Source: Flavobacteriales bacterium (GTDB lineage Bacteria; Bacteroidota; Bacteroidia; Flavobacteriales_F; PHOS-HE28). From it: 64,000 nucleotides of DNA. The stretch covers positions 3,168,001 through 3,232,000 of the forward strand of contig CP065018.1 in NCBI GenBank assembly GCA_016700415.1. Direction: 5' to 3'. Of this stretch, positions 50,109 through 58,486 are shown piece by piece; the first letter of the stretch is position 1; the number at the start of each line of letters is the position of its first letter. The position numbers were made by a program, and so were the translations under genes. The notes beneath the pieces were generated by a model, which saw nothing but the letters and a program-made list of their open reading frames with translations, was not told where the DNA came from and did no database searches.

Positions 50109-51863
50109 ATGTCGGAAGACCGCAAATTGATGAACCCGGCGGAGCTGGCGAAAGCCAGCCACATGAAGCCGGGCGACCCACGGTTCGCGATGTTGGCCGA
50201 GGTGAGCGGGTTGAACCGTCTGGAGCGCCTCTACAACGAGATCCAGATCGGTCCCGGCGAGGACTTCATCACGGCCTTGTTCGCGCATCTCGACCTGCGC
50301 TTGGAAGTGGACCCCGCCGATCTGGAACGCGTTCCGAAAGAGGGCGGCGTGGCCATCGTGGCGAATCATCCTTATGGTGCCATCGACGGTTTGGCCATGC
50401 TGCATGTGCTTCGCGACCGCCGACCGGACCTACAGGTGATGGCCAACTTCATGCTACAGCAATTGGAACCATTGCAAGGCCGCTTCATCGGGGTGAACCC
50501 GTTCGAGCAGCTCACCACGCGCAGCAGTTTCCAAGGCATGCGGCAGGCGCGCCAACATCTGGCCGATGGCGGGGCCTTGGGCGTATTCCCCGCCGGCGAG
50601 GTGAGCAGCTACCGCAACGACCTCGACGCCGTTGCGGATACCCGCTGGAAGACACCCGTGATCAAGCTGATCCGCCATGCTAAGGTGCCCATCGTACCGC
50701 TTTGGTTCGACGGGGCCAACAGCGTGGTTTTTCAGATCCTTGGCATGGTACATCCGAGCTTGCGCACCCTGCAGCTACCGCGCGAGATGCTGCGGATGCA
50801 CGGCCGCACCGTCCGGATGCGTATCGGCAATCCGCTCACGGAGAAGGAGCTCGGGCAGTTCACTTCCATGGATGCGCTCGCCCGTTTCCTACGTGCCAAG
50901 ACCTATTCGATCGGTAGCGGCGTCACGGTCAGGCGCGAACATTTCAGGCCGCTCTTCTTTCCCCGCCGGCCTAAGGCCATCGCATCCCCCGGACCAGTGG
51001 AGGCCATGGAGGCGGAGCTTGCCCAACTGGCGGACAAACGCCTGAACACACAGGGTGAGTTCGACCTCTACCTGGCGCCCAGCGGGCGGATCCCGAACAT
51101 CCTACGCGAGATCGGCAGGCTTCGCGAGGAGACATTCCGCACAGTGGACGAGGGCACGAACAAGGCGATCGACCTCGACGAGTTCGATCACTACTACGAT
51201 CATTTGTTCCTCTGGGACCGTGAGCAACGCAAGCTCGCCGGTGCCTATCGCGTAGGCGATGGCAAGGTGATCATGGAACGCTATGGCAAGCGCGGCTTCT
51301 ACCTCAACACACTGTTCAAGCTGGGCCGGCCGATGCGCGCCGTGCTTGCCAGCAGCTTCGAGCTTGGGCGTTCCTTCGTGACGCCCGAATACCAGCGGCA
51401 CCGCATGCCCTTGTTCTTGCTCTGGCGCGGGCTGCTGTTGCACATCACCTCGCATCCGGAGCATCGCTACCTCATCGGCCCGGTCAGCATCAGCGGCGGT
51501 TATAGCAAGTTCTCGCGTCGTTTGATCACGGAGTTTGTGCGGAAGTATCACTACGACGAGGAACTGGCCAAGTACGTGAAACCGCGTAACCGCTTCCATG
51601 TCGGCATCGACAAAGAGGATGGCGATGCCTTGCTCGAGGCCTCCGGTGAGGACATCAAGAAGCTGGACCAGGTGATCTCGGACATCGAAGAGAACGGGTC
51701 GGCGGTGCCCGTGCTGCTGAAGCGTTACCTCTCGCTGAACGCGAAGATCATCGGCTTCAATCGCGACCCGCACTTCAACGATTCGCTGGACGGGCTGGTG
51801 CTGCTGGACCTTTCCAAGGTGCCACCGGCGACGATCGAGGGGCTACGGAAGGGGATGGCCTGA
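50109..51863 (+). CDS. OlsF-like bifunctional acyltransferase (aminolipid synthesis)
   Basis: 584 residues in two halves. The N-terminal half (about residues 55-290) is a PlsC/OlsA-type O-acyltransferase with VAIVANHPYGAIDG (N86-H87) and GVFPAGEVSSYR. The C-terminal half (about 330-520) is an OlsB-type N-acyltransferase of the hemolysin/GNAT group (FDLYLAPSGRIPNILREIGR, LREETFRTVDEGTNKAIDLD, YDHLFLWDREQRKLAGAYR). This order matches OlsF of Serratia and Flavobacterium, which makes ornithine lipid from free amino acid in one protein; glycine lipids are another possible product. A TACATTTG -7 element ends 5 bp before the ATG, so the ATG at 50130 (MNPAEL), preceded by GGAAG, may be the true start. 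Confidence 0.88.
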   Translation: MSEDRKLMNPAELAKASHMKPGDPRFAMLAEVSGLNRLERLYNEIQIGPGEDFITALFAHLDLRLEVDPADLERVPKEGGVAIVANHPYGAIDGLAMLHVLRDRRPDLQVMANFMLQQLEPLQGRFIGVNPFEQLTTRSSFQGMRQARQHLADGGALGVFPAGEVSSYRNDLDAVADTRWKTPVIKLIRHAKVPIVPLWFDGANSVVFQILGMVHPSLRTLQLPREMLRMHGRTVRMRIGNPLTEKELGQFTSMDALARFLRAKTYSIGSGVTVRREHFRPLFFPRRPKAIASPGPVEAMEAELAQLADKRLNTQGEFDLYLAPSGRIPNILREIGRLREETFRTVDEGTNKAIDLDEFDHYYDHLFLWDREQRKLAGAYRVGDGKVIMERYGKRGFYLNTLFKLGRPMRAVLASSFELGRSFVTPEYQRHRMPLFLLWRGLLLHITSHPEHRYLIGPVSISGGYSKFSRRLITEFVRKYHYDEELAKYVKPRNRFHVGIDKEDGDALLEASGEDIKKLDQVISDIEENGSAVPVLLKRYLSLNAKIIGFNRDPHFNDSLDGLVLLDLSKVPPATIEGLRKGMA

Positions 51864-52793
51864 GGCTTTGGCCGTAAGGTTCCATTCCACAATAGCCTTG
51901 TCATCGCTGCCGGTGATCAACGTTTTCCCATCGAGCCAGAGCACCGTGTTCACGGAGTAGCCATGGCCACCGGCGTTGCGGTCCAGCTTGCGGAGCAGGT
52001 CGAAGCTGTTGCCGTCCCAGACCTTGGCACTTTTGTCCCGGCTGGCGGAGGCACATCGGCTGCCGTCGGGGTTGAAGGCGATGTGGTAGATGGTGTCCTT
52101 GTGCGCGGGGAAGGCGTGGAGTTGCTGAAATTCCGCGTCCGTGCGCCAGAGGCGGAGGTGACCGTCCTTGCCACCACTTACGAGCACAGGCTTAGAAGGA
52201 TGCCAAGCCACGCAGTTGGCGCCGATGTCGTGACCGGGCAGGGTGAAGTGCTCGTTGAGCTCCGAGCTATCGAGGATGTGGATGCTGCCATCGCCGCAGG
52301 CCACGGCCAGCAGGCTGCCATCGGCATTCAAGGCGAGGCCGCGCACCTTGTCATCGGTGAGGGGGATCTTGCGCTGCAGCGTGATGCGGGGGTCGCCGTC
52401 GCCGTCGCCGTCGCCGCCGGTTGTCCAGATGGAGATCGCACCATCACCGCCGGCCACGGCGAGCCGGCCGTCGGGCAATTCCTCGATGGCGAAGATGCCT
52501 TTTACATGGGCGCGCTCCAGTTGCAGTTCGCGGCGTTCCGCAAGGCCCACAAGGTGCAGGCCACCATCCTCGTCACCGATGTAGAGCAATTGTTCATTGG
52601 CCCGGTGCAGGGCGAAGATGGCGCGGTTCACGCGGGCCTCGGTGATGCCGTTTTCGGGATCCTTCAGGATCCAGCGTACCACGGAGCCATCGCCGCTGGC
52701 ACTGAGGAAGCTGCCGGGCGAAGCAGTGGGGCAGAGGGCGTACACGGAGCCCTTGTGGCCGGTGAAGCGGGTGTGGGCGGGGACAAGAGCCAT
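51843..52793 (-). CDS. WD40-repeat beta-propeller protein
   Basis: 316 residues with seven or so WD40 repeats, no signal peptide. Repeat ends are seen as GSVVRWILKD, GAISIWTTGG, GSIHILDSSE, GHLRLWRTDA, KSAKVWDGNS and KAIVEWNLTA, and starts as FTGHKGSVYALCP, LPGHDIGANCVAWHP and FPAHKDTIYHIAFNP. A loop made of Gly-Asp repeats is encoded by a hexanucleotide run. The start at 52793 is chosen because the frame upstream is REP sequence. The 3' end overlaps the acyltransferase gene by 21 bp in convergent orientation. A scaffolding role is expected; partners are unknown. Confidence 0.88.
   Translation of the reverse strand: MALVPAHTRFTGHKGSVYALCPTASPGSFLSASGDGSVVRWILKDPENGITEARVNRAIFALHRANEQLLYIGDEDGGLHLVGLAERRELQLERAHVKGIFAIEELPDGRLAVAGGDGAISIWTTGGDGDGDGDPRITLQRKIPLTDDKVRGLALNADGSLLAVACGDGSIHILDSSELNEHFTLPGHDIGANCVAWHPSKPVLVSGGKDGHLRLWRTDAEFQQLHAFPAHKDTIYHIAFNPDGSRCASASRDKSAKVWDGNSFDLLRKLDRNAGGHGYSVNTVLWLDGKTLITGSDDKAIVEWNLTAKASGHPLP
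52392..52415. repeat. GTCGCC hexanucleotide run (4 copies)
   Basis: Four exact copies of GTCGCC encode GDGDGDGD on the minus strand inside the WD40 gene. Copy-number slippage would add or remove Gly-Asp pairs without shifting frame. Confidence 0.9.
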
Positions 52794-52812
52794 GTTGCAA
52801 TGTAGTTCTGCT

Positions 52813-52863
52813 CCGGATCGCAGATCCGTACCAACCAAGTCGTTGGCGCGGATCTGCGGTCCG
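52813..52863. repeat. REP-like inverted repeat, left of RAYT
   Basis: CGGATCGCAGATCCGTACCAAC and, in inverse, CGGACCGCAGATCCGCGCCAAC (three differences) form a long hairpin. It shares GGATCGCAGATCCG.ACCAAC with the repeat at 53434-53490 and lies between the RAYT and WD40 genes. Confidence 0.85.
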
Positions 52864-52877
52864 TGACGGTATTTCTT

Positions 52878-53408
52878 TTAGATCAAAATGACATCTAACA
52901 TCGAAGGCAGGCCCAAGTAGCTGCCAGCACTGGAATAGACGTAATGCTCAGGTTCCTTAACCAGCCCTGCTGCCACCGGATTCCTATGGAGGTAATTCAG
53001 ATAGCGCTCAACGACTTCCGGTGTCCGTATCCAGATCGGATGCAGGTCATGTTGCCAGAATTGTGAGGACCCACCGCTCTTGCGAAAGTGCTTCAACATC
53101 CATTCTCGCCGACTTTCCTTGCCGTTCTCCGCGATGGCCTTCATGAGTGCTTTGGATGTGTGCTTTTTATGGTCGCGCATGATGTCCTCCAGTTTCGGGC
53201 CGGGATCCGCCTTGGCGATCAGGTGTACGTGGTTGCTCATGATGCACCAAGCGTAGAGCTGCAACCCCTTTTGTTCCTGGCAGAAGCGGAAGCTTTCTAC
53301 GATGATGTCTTTGTATGCAGGTCTTGATAGAGCATCCACCCAATCCACGGTGGCATAGGTCATGAATTGCAGATCTGCTTGGTCGTAGATCCTGTATTTG
53401 CGGCTCAT
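52878..53408 (-). CDS. REP-associated tyrosine transposase (RAYT, Y1/IS200-like)
   Basis: 176 residues from the ATG at 53408; the longer frame reads through the REP repeat. AWCIMSNHVHLIAKADPG holds the HUH motif (HVH), ATVDWVDALSRPAYKDIIV precedes it, and RYLNYLHRNPVAAGLVKEPE holds the catalytic tyrosine region. SQFWQHDLHPIWIRTPEVVE is typical of RAYTs. RAYTs cut and join single-stranded DNA at REP palindromes and are usually single-copy, domesticated-like genes. REP-like repeats flank it on both sides. Confidence 0.93.
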   Translation of the reverse strand: MSRKYRIYDQADLQFMTYATVDWVDALSRPAYKDIIVESFRFCQEQKGLQLYAWCIMSNHVHLIAKADPGPKLEDIMRDHKKHTSKALMKAIAENGKESRREWMLKHFRKSGGSSQFWQHDLHPIWIRTPEVVERYLNYLHRNPVAAGLVKEPEHYVYSSAGSYLGLPSMLDVILI

Positions 53409-53433
53409 TTGGGCAAGGTATGTATGGTTATTT

Positions 53434-53490
53434 GGTCCGGATCGCAGATCCGAACCAACGATCCGAACCAACTATCCGAACCAACGATCC
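53434..53490. repeat. REP-like repeat, right of RAYT, with 13-bp tandem units
   Basis: GGTCCGGATCGCAGATCCG begins the repeat (GGATC-GCA-GATCC palindrome). ATCCGAACCAAC(G/T) then follows in three tandem 13-bp copies plus ATCC. It lies just upstream of the RAYT start and shares its core with 52813-52863. Confidence 0.9.
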
Positions 53491-53586
53491 ATGCCGGACA
53501 ACTGCGCTGCCTGCCGTTCGTGTGATCCTGATGGAACACTGGCGGTCTTTTCGCACCTTTCCACCCGAAATCCCATCTTCCTACCC

Positions 53587-54477
53587 ATGGACCTGATCAT
53601 CGAAGGACTCAGTAAGACGTATGGCAACGGCGTGAAGGCGCTGGACAACGTGAGCCTCAACATTCCCAAGGGCATGTTCGGCCTGCTGGGCCCCAATGGT
53701 GCGGGCAAGAGCACGCTGATGCGCATTCTTGCCACCTTGCAGGAGGCGGACGCGGGCACGGTGCGCCTGGGCGACATCGATGTGCTGAAGCAGAAGGAGG
53801 AGGTCCGCCAAACACTGGGCTACCTGCCGCAGGAGTTCGGCGTGTACCCCAAGGTGAGCGCCTACGAGATGCTGGACCATATCGCCCTGCTGAAGGGCGT
53901 GACGGTGAAGCGTGAGCGCAAGGCCTTGGTGGAAGCCCTGCTGCACCGGGTGAACCTGTGGGACCAGCGGAAGCTGCGGCTCAGCGGCTTCAGTGGCGGG
54001 ATGAAACAGCGCTTCGGGATCGCACAGAGCTTGATCGGTGAGCCGAAGCTCATCATCGTGGACGAACCCACTGCGGGCCTCGACCCCGGTGAGCGCAACC
54101 GCTTTTACAACCTGTTGACGGAGATCGGGGAGAACGTGGTGGTGATCCTCAGCACGCACATCGTGCAGGACGTGAAGGAGCTGTGCAGCAACATGGCGAT
54201 CATCAACAAAGGCAAGCTTCTCTATGCCGGTCCGCCGGACGAATCATTGCGGAGCATCCAGGGAAAAGTGTGGGAGAAGAGCATCGCCAAGAGCGAGCTG
54301 GAGGGCTATGCGGCCAGCGGCAAGATGATCAGTAACCGATTAGTGGCGGGCCAACCGGTGATCCACATCCTGAGCGATGAACGGCCCGGGGAGGGCTTCG
54401 TCACGGCCGAGCCGAGCTTGGAGGACGTCTTCTTCGGGGCCATCAGCCGCAGCAACGCTGAAACCGCCACGAAATGA
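53587..54477 (+). CDS. ABC transporter ATP-binding protein
   Basis: 296 residues from the ATG at 53587. Walker A GLLGPNGAGKST (residues 33-44), Q-loop YLPQEFGVYPKVSAYEML, signature FSGGMKQRFGIAQSLIG, Walker B LIIVDEPTAGLDP, and H-loop ILSTHIVQDV are all intact. The C-terminal 80 residues (SLRSIQGKVWEKSIAKSELE ... EPSLEDVFFGAI) are the usual regulatory tail of the ABC-2 (CcmA/NatA) exporter class. The stop overlaps the permease-peptidase start by 4 bp. Confidence 0.95.
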   Translation: MDLIIEGLSKTYGNGVKALDNVSLNIPKGMFGLLGPNGAGKSTLMRILATLQEADAGTVRLGDIDVLKQKEEVRQTLGYLPQEFGVYPKVSAYEMLDHIALLKGVTVKRERKALVEALLHRVNLWDQRKLRLSGFSGGMKQRFGIAQSLIGEPKLIIVDEPTAGLDPGERNRFYNLLTEIGENVVVILSTHIVQDVKELCSNMAIINKGKLLYAGPPDESLRSIQGKVWEKSIAKSELEGYAASGKMISNRLVAGQPVIHILSDERPGEGFVTAEPSLEDVFFGAISRSNAETATK

Positions 54478-57400
54478 CGCGGCGCTTCTTCCTCTTTGAA
54501 GTCCGCTATTGGCTGCGGCAGCCGATGGTGTACATCTTCCTGCTGATCATCGGCCTGTTGCCCTTCTTCGCGATCATCTCGGACAACGTGCGCATCGGCG
54601 GCGGCATCGGGAACGTCTTCAAGAACGCGCCTTTCGTGGTGTACCAGTTTTACGGGGCGATGTCCTTCATCGCGGTGCTGATGGTGACGGCCTTCGTGAA
54701 CGGCACCGCGATCCGCGACTTCACGAGCGACACGGCGCAGATCGTCTTCTCCACGCCGGTCTCCAAGCGCAGCTATCTCGTGGGCAAATTCCTCGGGAGC
54801 ACCTTCATCGCTTCGCTGCCGCTGTTGGGCGTTTCCATCGGCATGGTGCTGGGCAGTTGGTGGCCTTCGGTGGACCCTTTGCGGCTGGGGCCGAACCTGT
54901 GGCTGCCGCACCTGGAAGCCTTCTTCGTGATCGCGCTGCCGAACATCCTCTTCTCAGCTGCCATCATCTTCGCGGTGGCTGTTTTGCTGCGCTCCACGAT
55001 GGCCTCCTTCATCACGGCCATCGCGCTGTTCGTGGGCTACTCCATCGCCGCCAGCTTCATGAGCGACATGGACAACCAGACGCTCGGCGCTTTGCTGGAC
55101 CCCTTTGGCGGCGCGGCGGTGGACCTGATCACCAAGTACTGGTCCGTGGCGGACAAGAACGCGCGCCTGCTGCCATTGGACGGTGTGCTGCTGTGGAACC
55201 GCCTGATCTGGATCGGCGTTGCGATGCTGGTCTTCCTGTTCGGTTATGTGCGCTTCCGCTTCACGGACCGTGCGCAGAAGGCCAAGCCGCTGGACCCGGA
55301 CGAACGCGCCCCCGTGGGTATCGGCGCTGTTGCGCTTCCACGTGTGCAACTGCGGCACGACGGCCATGCAGGGCGGCTCCAGTTCCGCACCCTCTTTATG
55401 AGCGACTTCCTCGGCATGCTGAAGAGCACGCCCTTCATCATCATCATGACGTTGGGCTTGGCGCAGCTGATCACCTCGCTGGTCTTCGTCACCAGCATGT
55501 ACGGCAACACCACCTACCCGGTGACCTACAACGTGGTGGACATGATGCAGGGTTCGCTCACCATCTATCTGTTGATCGTCGTGGCCTTCTATGCCGGGCA
55601 GCTGATCTGGAAGGAACGCGACCCGAAGATGGACGGTATCGTGAACGCGCTGCCCATGGCCACACGCACGGGACTTCTCGCCAAGCTGGCGGCGCTCATC
55701 GGGATCGTCCTCGTCGTTCATCTCTTTGCCGTACTGGCGGGCATGACCACGCAGTTGTTGCACGGCTACACCCGGCTTCAGCCTTGGGTGTACCTCAGCT
55801 ACTTCGTGGTGCCCGGTACCCTCAGTTTCGCCTTTTGGGGAGCCATGGCCATCCTGGTGCATGTGCTGGTGAACAACAAGTACCTCGGCTACTTCGTCTT
55901 CATCATTCTCTTTGTGCTGAACATTTTTGGCTGGCAGGCGCTTGACATCTCGTCAAACCTTTTGAAGCTGAACACTACCTCGGGGCTTACCTATTCGGAC
56001 ATGAACGGCTTCGGCCCCTTCCTCAAGGGCTGGGTGTTCTTCAAGTCTTACTGGTTGCTCTTTGCAGTGCTGGTGATCTACAAATCGTACCTCTACGTGG
56101 TGCGTGGCAACGACACGGCATGGCGCTGGCGGATCCGCAATGCGATGGGCCGGCTCAAACGTTCGTGGCCGGTGGCCGCGCTGTTCGGAAGCGGGTGGCT
56201 GGTGATGGCGGGCTTCGGATACTACAACACCAAGGTGCTGAACACCTATCAGTCCGATGATGAGCAAGAGAAGCTGCAGGTGCGCTACGAGAAGGACTAC
56301 AAGAAGTACGAGCACATGCCGCAGCCGCACTACACGGACGTGTCCTACTTCATCGACCTGGACCCCGCCGCGCGCTCCATCGTCTATTCCGCAGGGATCG
56401 TCCTGAAGAACAAGGACAAGGTGGCCATCGATACGCTCTATTTCAACGTGCCGAACCGCATGCAAGTGAAGCTGGACATCCCCGGTGCCGAGCTGGTATT
56501 GAACGACAGCGCACTGGACCAGCGGATGTACCGCCTGTCCACACCGCTACAGCCGGGGGGGACGATCAAGTTCACCTGCACGGGAAGCTGGAAACCGAAC
56601 GGGATCTCCAACAACGTGGAGTTCACCGGGCTGGTGGACAATGGAAGCTTCTTCAACAACATGGACCTCATACCCGGCATCGGCTACGACCCGAACGGGG
56701 AGATCCACGACCGTGAGAAGCGCCGCAAGCACGAGCTGCCGCCCAATGAACGCATGCCGAAACTGAGCGACGACCCAACGAAGCGCATGGACAACTACCT
56801 CATGCGTTACAGTGACTGGGTACATGTGCGCACCACGATCGGCACGGCACCGGACCAGATCGCCGTGGCACCGGGCTCGCTCAAGAAGGAATGGACGGCG
56901 GACGGCAAGCGCTGGTTCACCTACGAGCTGGACTACAAGGCGCTCAACTTCTACTCCTTCCTCAGCGCGCGCTACGAGGTGGCCCGCGAAACGTGGAAGG
57001 ACCCACGGGGCAAGGAGCCGGACGTGGCGCTGGAGGTGTACTACCAGAAGGAGCACGGTGTGAACGTGTCGCGCATGCTGAACTCGTTGCGCAAGTCGCT
57101 GGACTACTACACGGCGCACTTCGGCCCCTACCGCCAGAAGGAGGCGCGCATCTTGGAATTCCCGCGCTACTCGTCCTTCGCGCAGGCCTTCCCCGGCACC
57201 ATGCCGTACAGCGAGAGCATCGGCTTCATCACCGACCTCACGGCCAAGGAGGACATCGACATGGTGTTCTACGTGGTGGCGCACGAGACCGGGCACCAAT
57301 GGTGGGCGCACCAAGTGATGGGCGCGGCCATGCAGGGAAGCACGTTGCTGAGCGAGAGCATGGCGCAGTACTCCGCATTGATGGTGATGGAGAAGGAGTA

Positions 57401-58085
57401 CGGCAAGGACCACATGCGGAAGTTCCTGAAGTACGAAGGCGACAAGTACCAGAACGCGCGCGGCTCCGAGGCGCTTGGCGAAACGCCGTTGATGACCGTG
57501 GAGAACCAGGGCTACATCCACTACAACAAGGCCAGCGTGGTGCTTTACGGGCTGCGCACCTTCCTCGGCGAGGACACGTTGAACAAGGCCTTCAAGTCCT
57601 TGGTCGATTCCTTCGGCTACGTGGATCCACCATGGCCCACCTCGCTGGAATGGTACAGGGCGGTGAAGAAGGTGATGCCGGACAGCCTGAACTACCTGCT
57701 CCAGGACGGCATCAAGTACATCACGCTGTACGACAACAAGATGATCGAGGCCAAGGGGAAGATGAACCCCGACAGCACCTGGACGGTGACCATGAAGCTG
57801 ACCGCAGAAAAAGAACATGCCGATTCACTGGGCAAAGGGACCTCGGTGCAGATGAACGACTGGATGGACATCGCCGTGGAGCGGTGGCCCACCTTCGGGA
57901 AGGACAAGGAACTGAACGAGGTGCCGCTGGTACAGGAACGCCTGAAGCTCCATACGGGCGAGAACATGTTCACCTTCCAAGTGAGCGGGAAGCCCTCGGC
58001 CGTGACGATCGACCCGGACCATCTCTTCTTCGACCGCCACCCGGACGACAACCGGATGATGGTGGATGTGGAGAAGAAGGAGTGA
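54474..58085 (+). CDS. ABC-2 permease fused to M1 family aminopeptidase
   Basis: 1203 residues. The first 600 contain two sets of six or so membrane helices (RRFFLFEVRYWLRQPMVYIF at the start, LGMLKSTPFIIIMTLGLAQL at about 310), an ABC-2 permease. After a last helix near residue 565-585 comes an extracytoplasmic M1 (gluzincin) domain. It contains an N-terminal beta saddle and zinc site VVAHETGHQWWAHQV (H937, H941) with LLSESMAQYSALMVMEKEYG holding the third ligand. A canonical GAMEN is replaced by PGTMPYSESIGF. The fusion is known in Bacteroidota exporters, but what is exported or trimmed is unknown. Confidence 0.92.
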   Translation: MTRRFFLFEVRYWLRQPMVYIFLLIIGLLPFFAIISDNVRIGGGIGNVFKNAPFVVYQFYGAMSFIAVLMVTAFVNGTAIRDFTSDTAQIVFSTPVSKRSYLVGKFLGSTFIASLPLLGVSIGMVLGSWWPSVDPLRLGPNLWLPHLEAFFVIALPNILFSAAIIFAVAVLLRSTMASFITAIALFVGYSIAASFMSDMDNQTLGALLDPFGGAAVDLITKYWSVADKNARLLPLDGVLLWNRLIWIGVAMLVFLFGYVRFRFTDRAQKAKPLDPDERAPVGIGAVALPRVQLRHDGHAGRLQFRTLFMSDFLGMLKSTPFIIIMTLGLAQLITSLVFVTSMYGNTTYPVTYNVVDMMQGSLTIYLLIVVAFYAGQLIWKERDPKMDGIVNALPMATRTGLLAKLAALIGIVLVVHLFAVLAGMTTQLLHGYTRLQPWVYLSYFVVPGTLSFAFWGAMAILVHVLVNNKYLGYFVFIILFVLNIFGWQALDISSNLLKLNTTSGLTYSDMNGFGPFLKGWVFFKSYWLLFAVLVIYKSYLYVVRGNDTAWRWRIRNAMGRLKRSWPVAALFGSGWLVMAGFGYYNTKVLNTYQSDDEQEKLQVRYEKDYKKYEHMPQPHYTDVSYFIDLDPAARSIVYSAGIVLKNKDKVAIDTLYFNVPNRMQVKLDIPGAELVLNDSALDQRMYRLSTPLQPGGTIKFTCTGSWKPNGISNNVEFTGLVDNGSFFNNMDLIPGIGYDPNGEIHDREKRRKHELPPNERMPKLSDDPTKRMDNYLMRYSDWVHVRTTIGTAPDQIAVAPGSLKKEWTADGKRWFTYELDYKALNFYSFLSARYEVARETWKDPRGKEPDVALEVYYQKEHGVNVSRMLNSLRKSLDYYTAHFGPYRQKEARILEFPRYSSFAQAFPGTMPYSESIGFITDLTAKEDIDMVFYVVAHETGHQWWAHQVMGAAMQGSTLLSESMAQYSALMVMEKEYGKDHMRKFLKYEGDKYQNARGSEALGETPLMTVENQGYIHYNKASVVLYGLRTFLGEDTLNKAFKSLVDSFGYVDPPWPTSLEWYRAVKKVMPDSLNYLLQDGIKYITLYDNKMIEAKGKMNPDSTWTVTMKLTAEKEHADSLGKGTSVQMNDWMDIAVERWPTFGKDKELNEVPLVQERLKLHTGENMFTFQVSGKPSAVTIDPDHLFFDRHPDDNRMMVDVEKKE

Positions 58086-58214
58086 GCGGATCATACGGGA
58101 GGCGCATCTGCGGGCGATCGCGGTTTTCGTGGGGCTCCAATGTTGAGCGGCCTTTGATGCGGGACGGATCAGCTGATCATCTGATCACACTATCTTCGCC
58201 GCGCTGATGATCCC

Positions 58215-58372
58215 CGTCTTAACAACCGGGGTTAAAAGGGAATCAGGTGCAATACCTGGGCTTTTCCTGAAGCTGTAAGCCTGAGAGCCGAACCGGCAAC
58301 AAGCCACTGTCAACCGCGAGGAAGATGGGAAGGCGCCGGGGAGGAAGGCGAGCCAGAAGACCTGTCACCGGC
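58215..58372 (+). promoter_or_regulatory. cobalamin riboswitch
   Basis: Conserved blocks appear in order: GGTTAAAAGGGAAT, CAGGTGCAATACCTG, GCTGTAAGCCTGA, AAGCCACTG (58301-58309), GGGAAGGCG, and the B12 box AGCCAGAAGACCTGTC (58351-58366). This is the adenosylcobalamin riboswitch layout. It lies in a 400-bp gap before the three-gene uptake operon. A TATCTTCG -7-like element at 58191-58198 fits transcription just upstream. Confidence 0.93.
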
Positions 58373-58389
58373 ACAATGGATGATCGCTT

Positions 58390-58472
58390 CCAGGAAAGAG
58401 GCGTGCTCCTGTGCCCTCGGTCCGCGTCGGCATGCAAGCACGAGTATTCCTGGAGGTTTTTGAAAGAAACCT
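58390..58472 (+). promoter_or_regulatory. probable expression platform of the riboswitch
   Basis: CCAGGAA (58390-58396) can pair with TTCCTGG (58447-58453), closing an arm that also pairs GCGTGCT with AGCACG. AGGTTT and AAACCT (58454-58472) form a small hairpin just before the AAGGAATACC start region. B12 binding could switch between these to hide the ribosome-binding site. Confidence 0.5.
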
Positions 58473-58486
58473 CAACAAGGAATACC

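Noticed and set aside
52878..53471. Longer 197-codon form of the RAYT
   Set aside because: The extra 21 codons translate the REP repeat; the ATG at 53408 begins the family-typical N-terminus.
53448..53490. Short CRISPR array
   Set aside because: The 13-bp units are directly adjacent with no spacers, are part of a REP-like repeat, and no cas gene is present.
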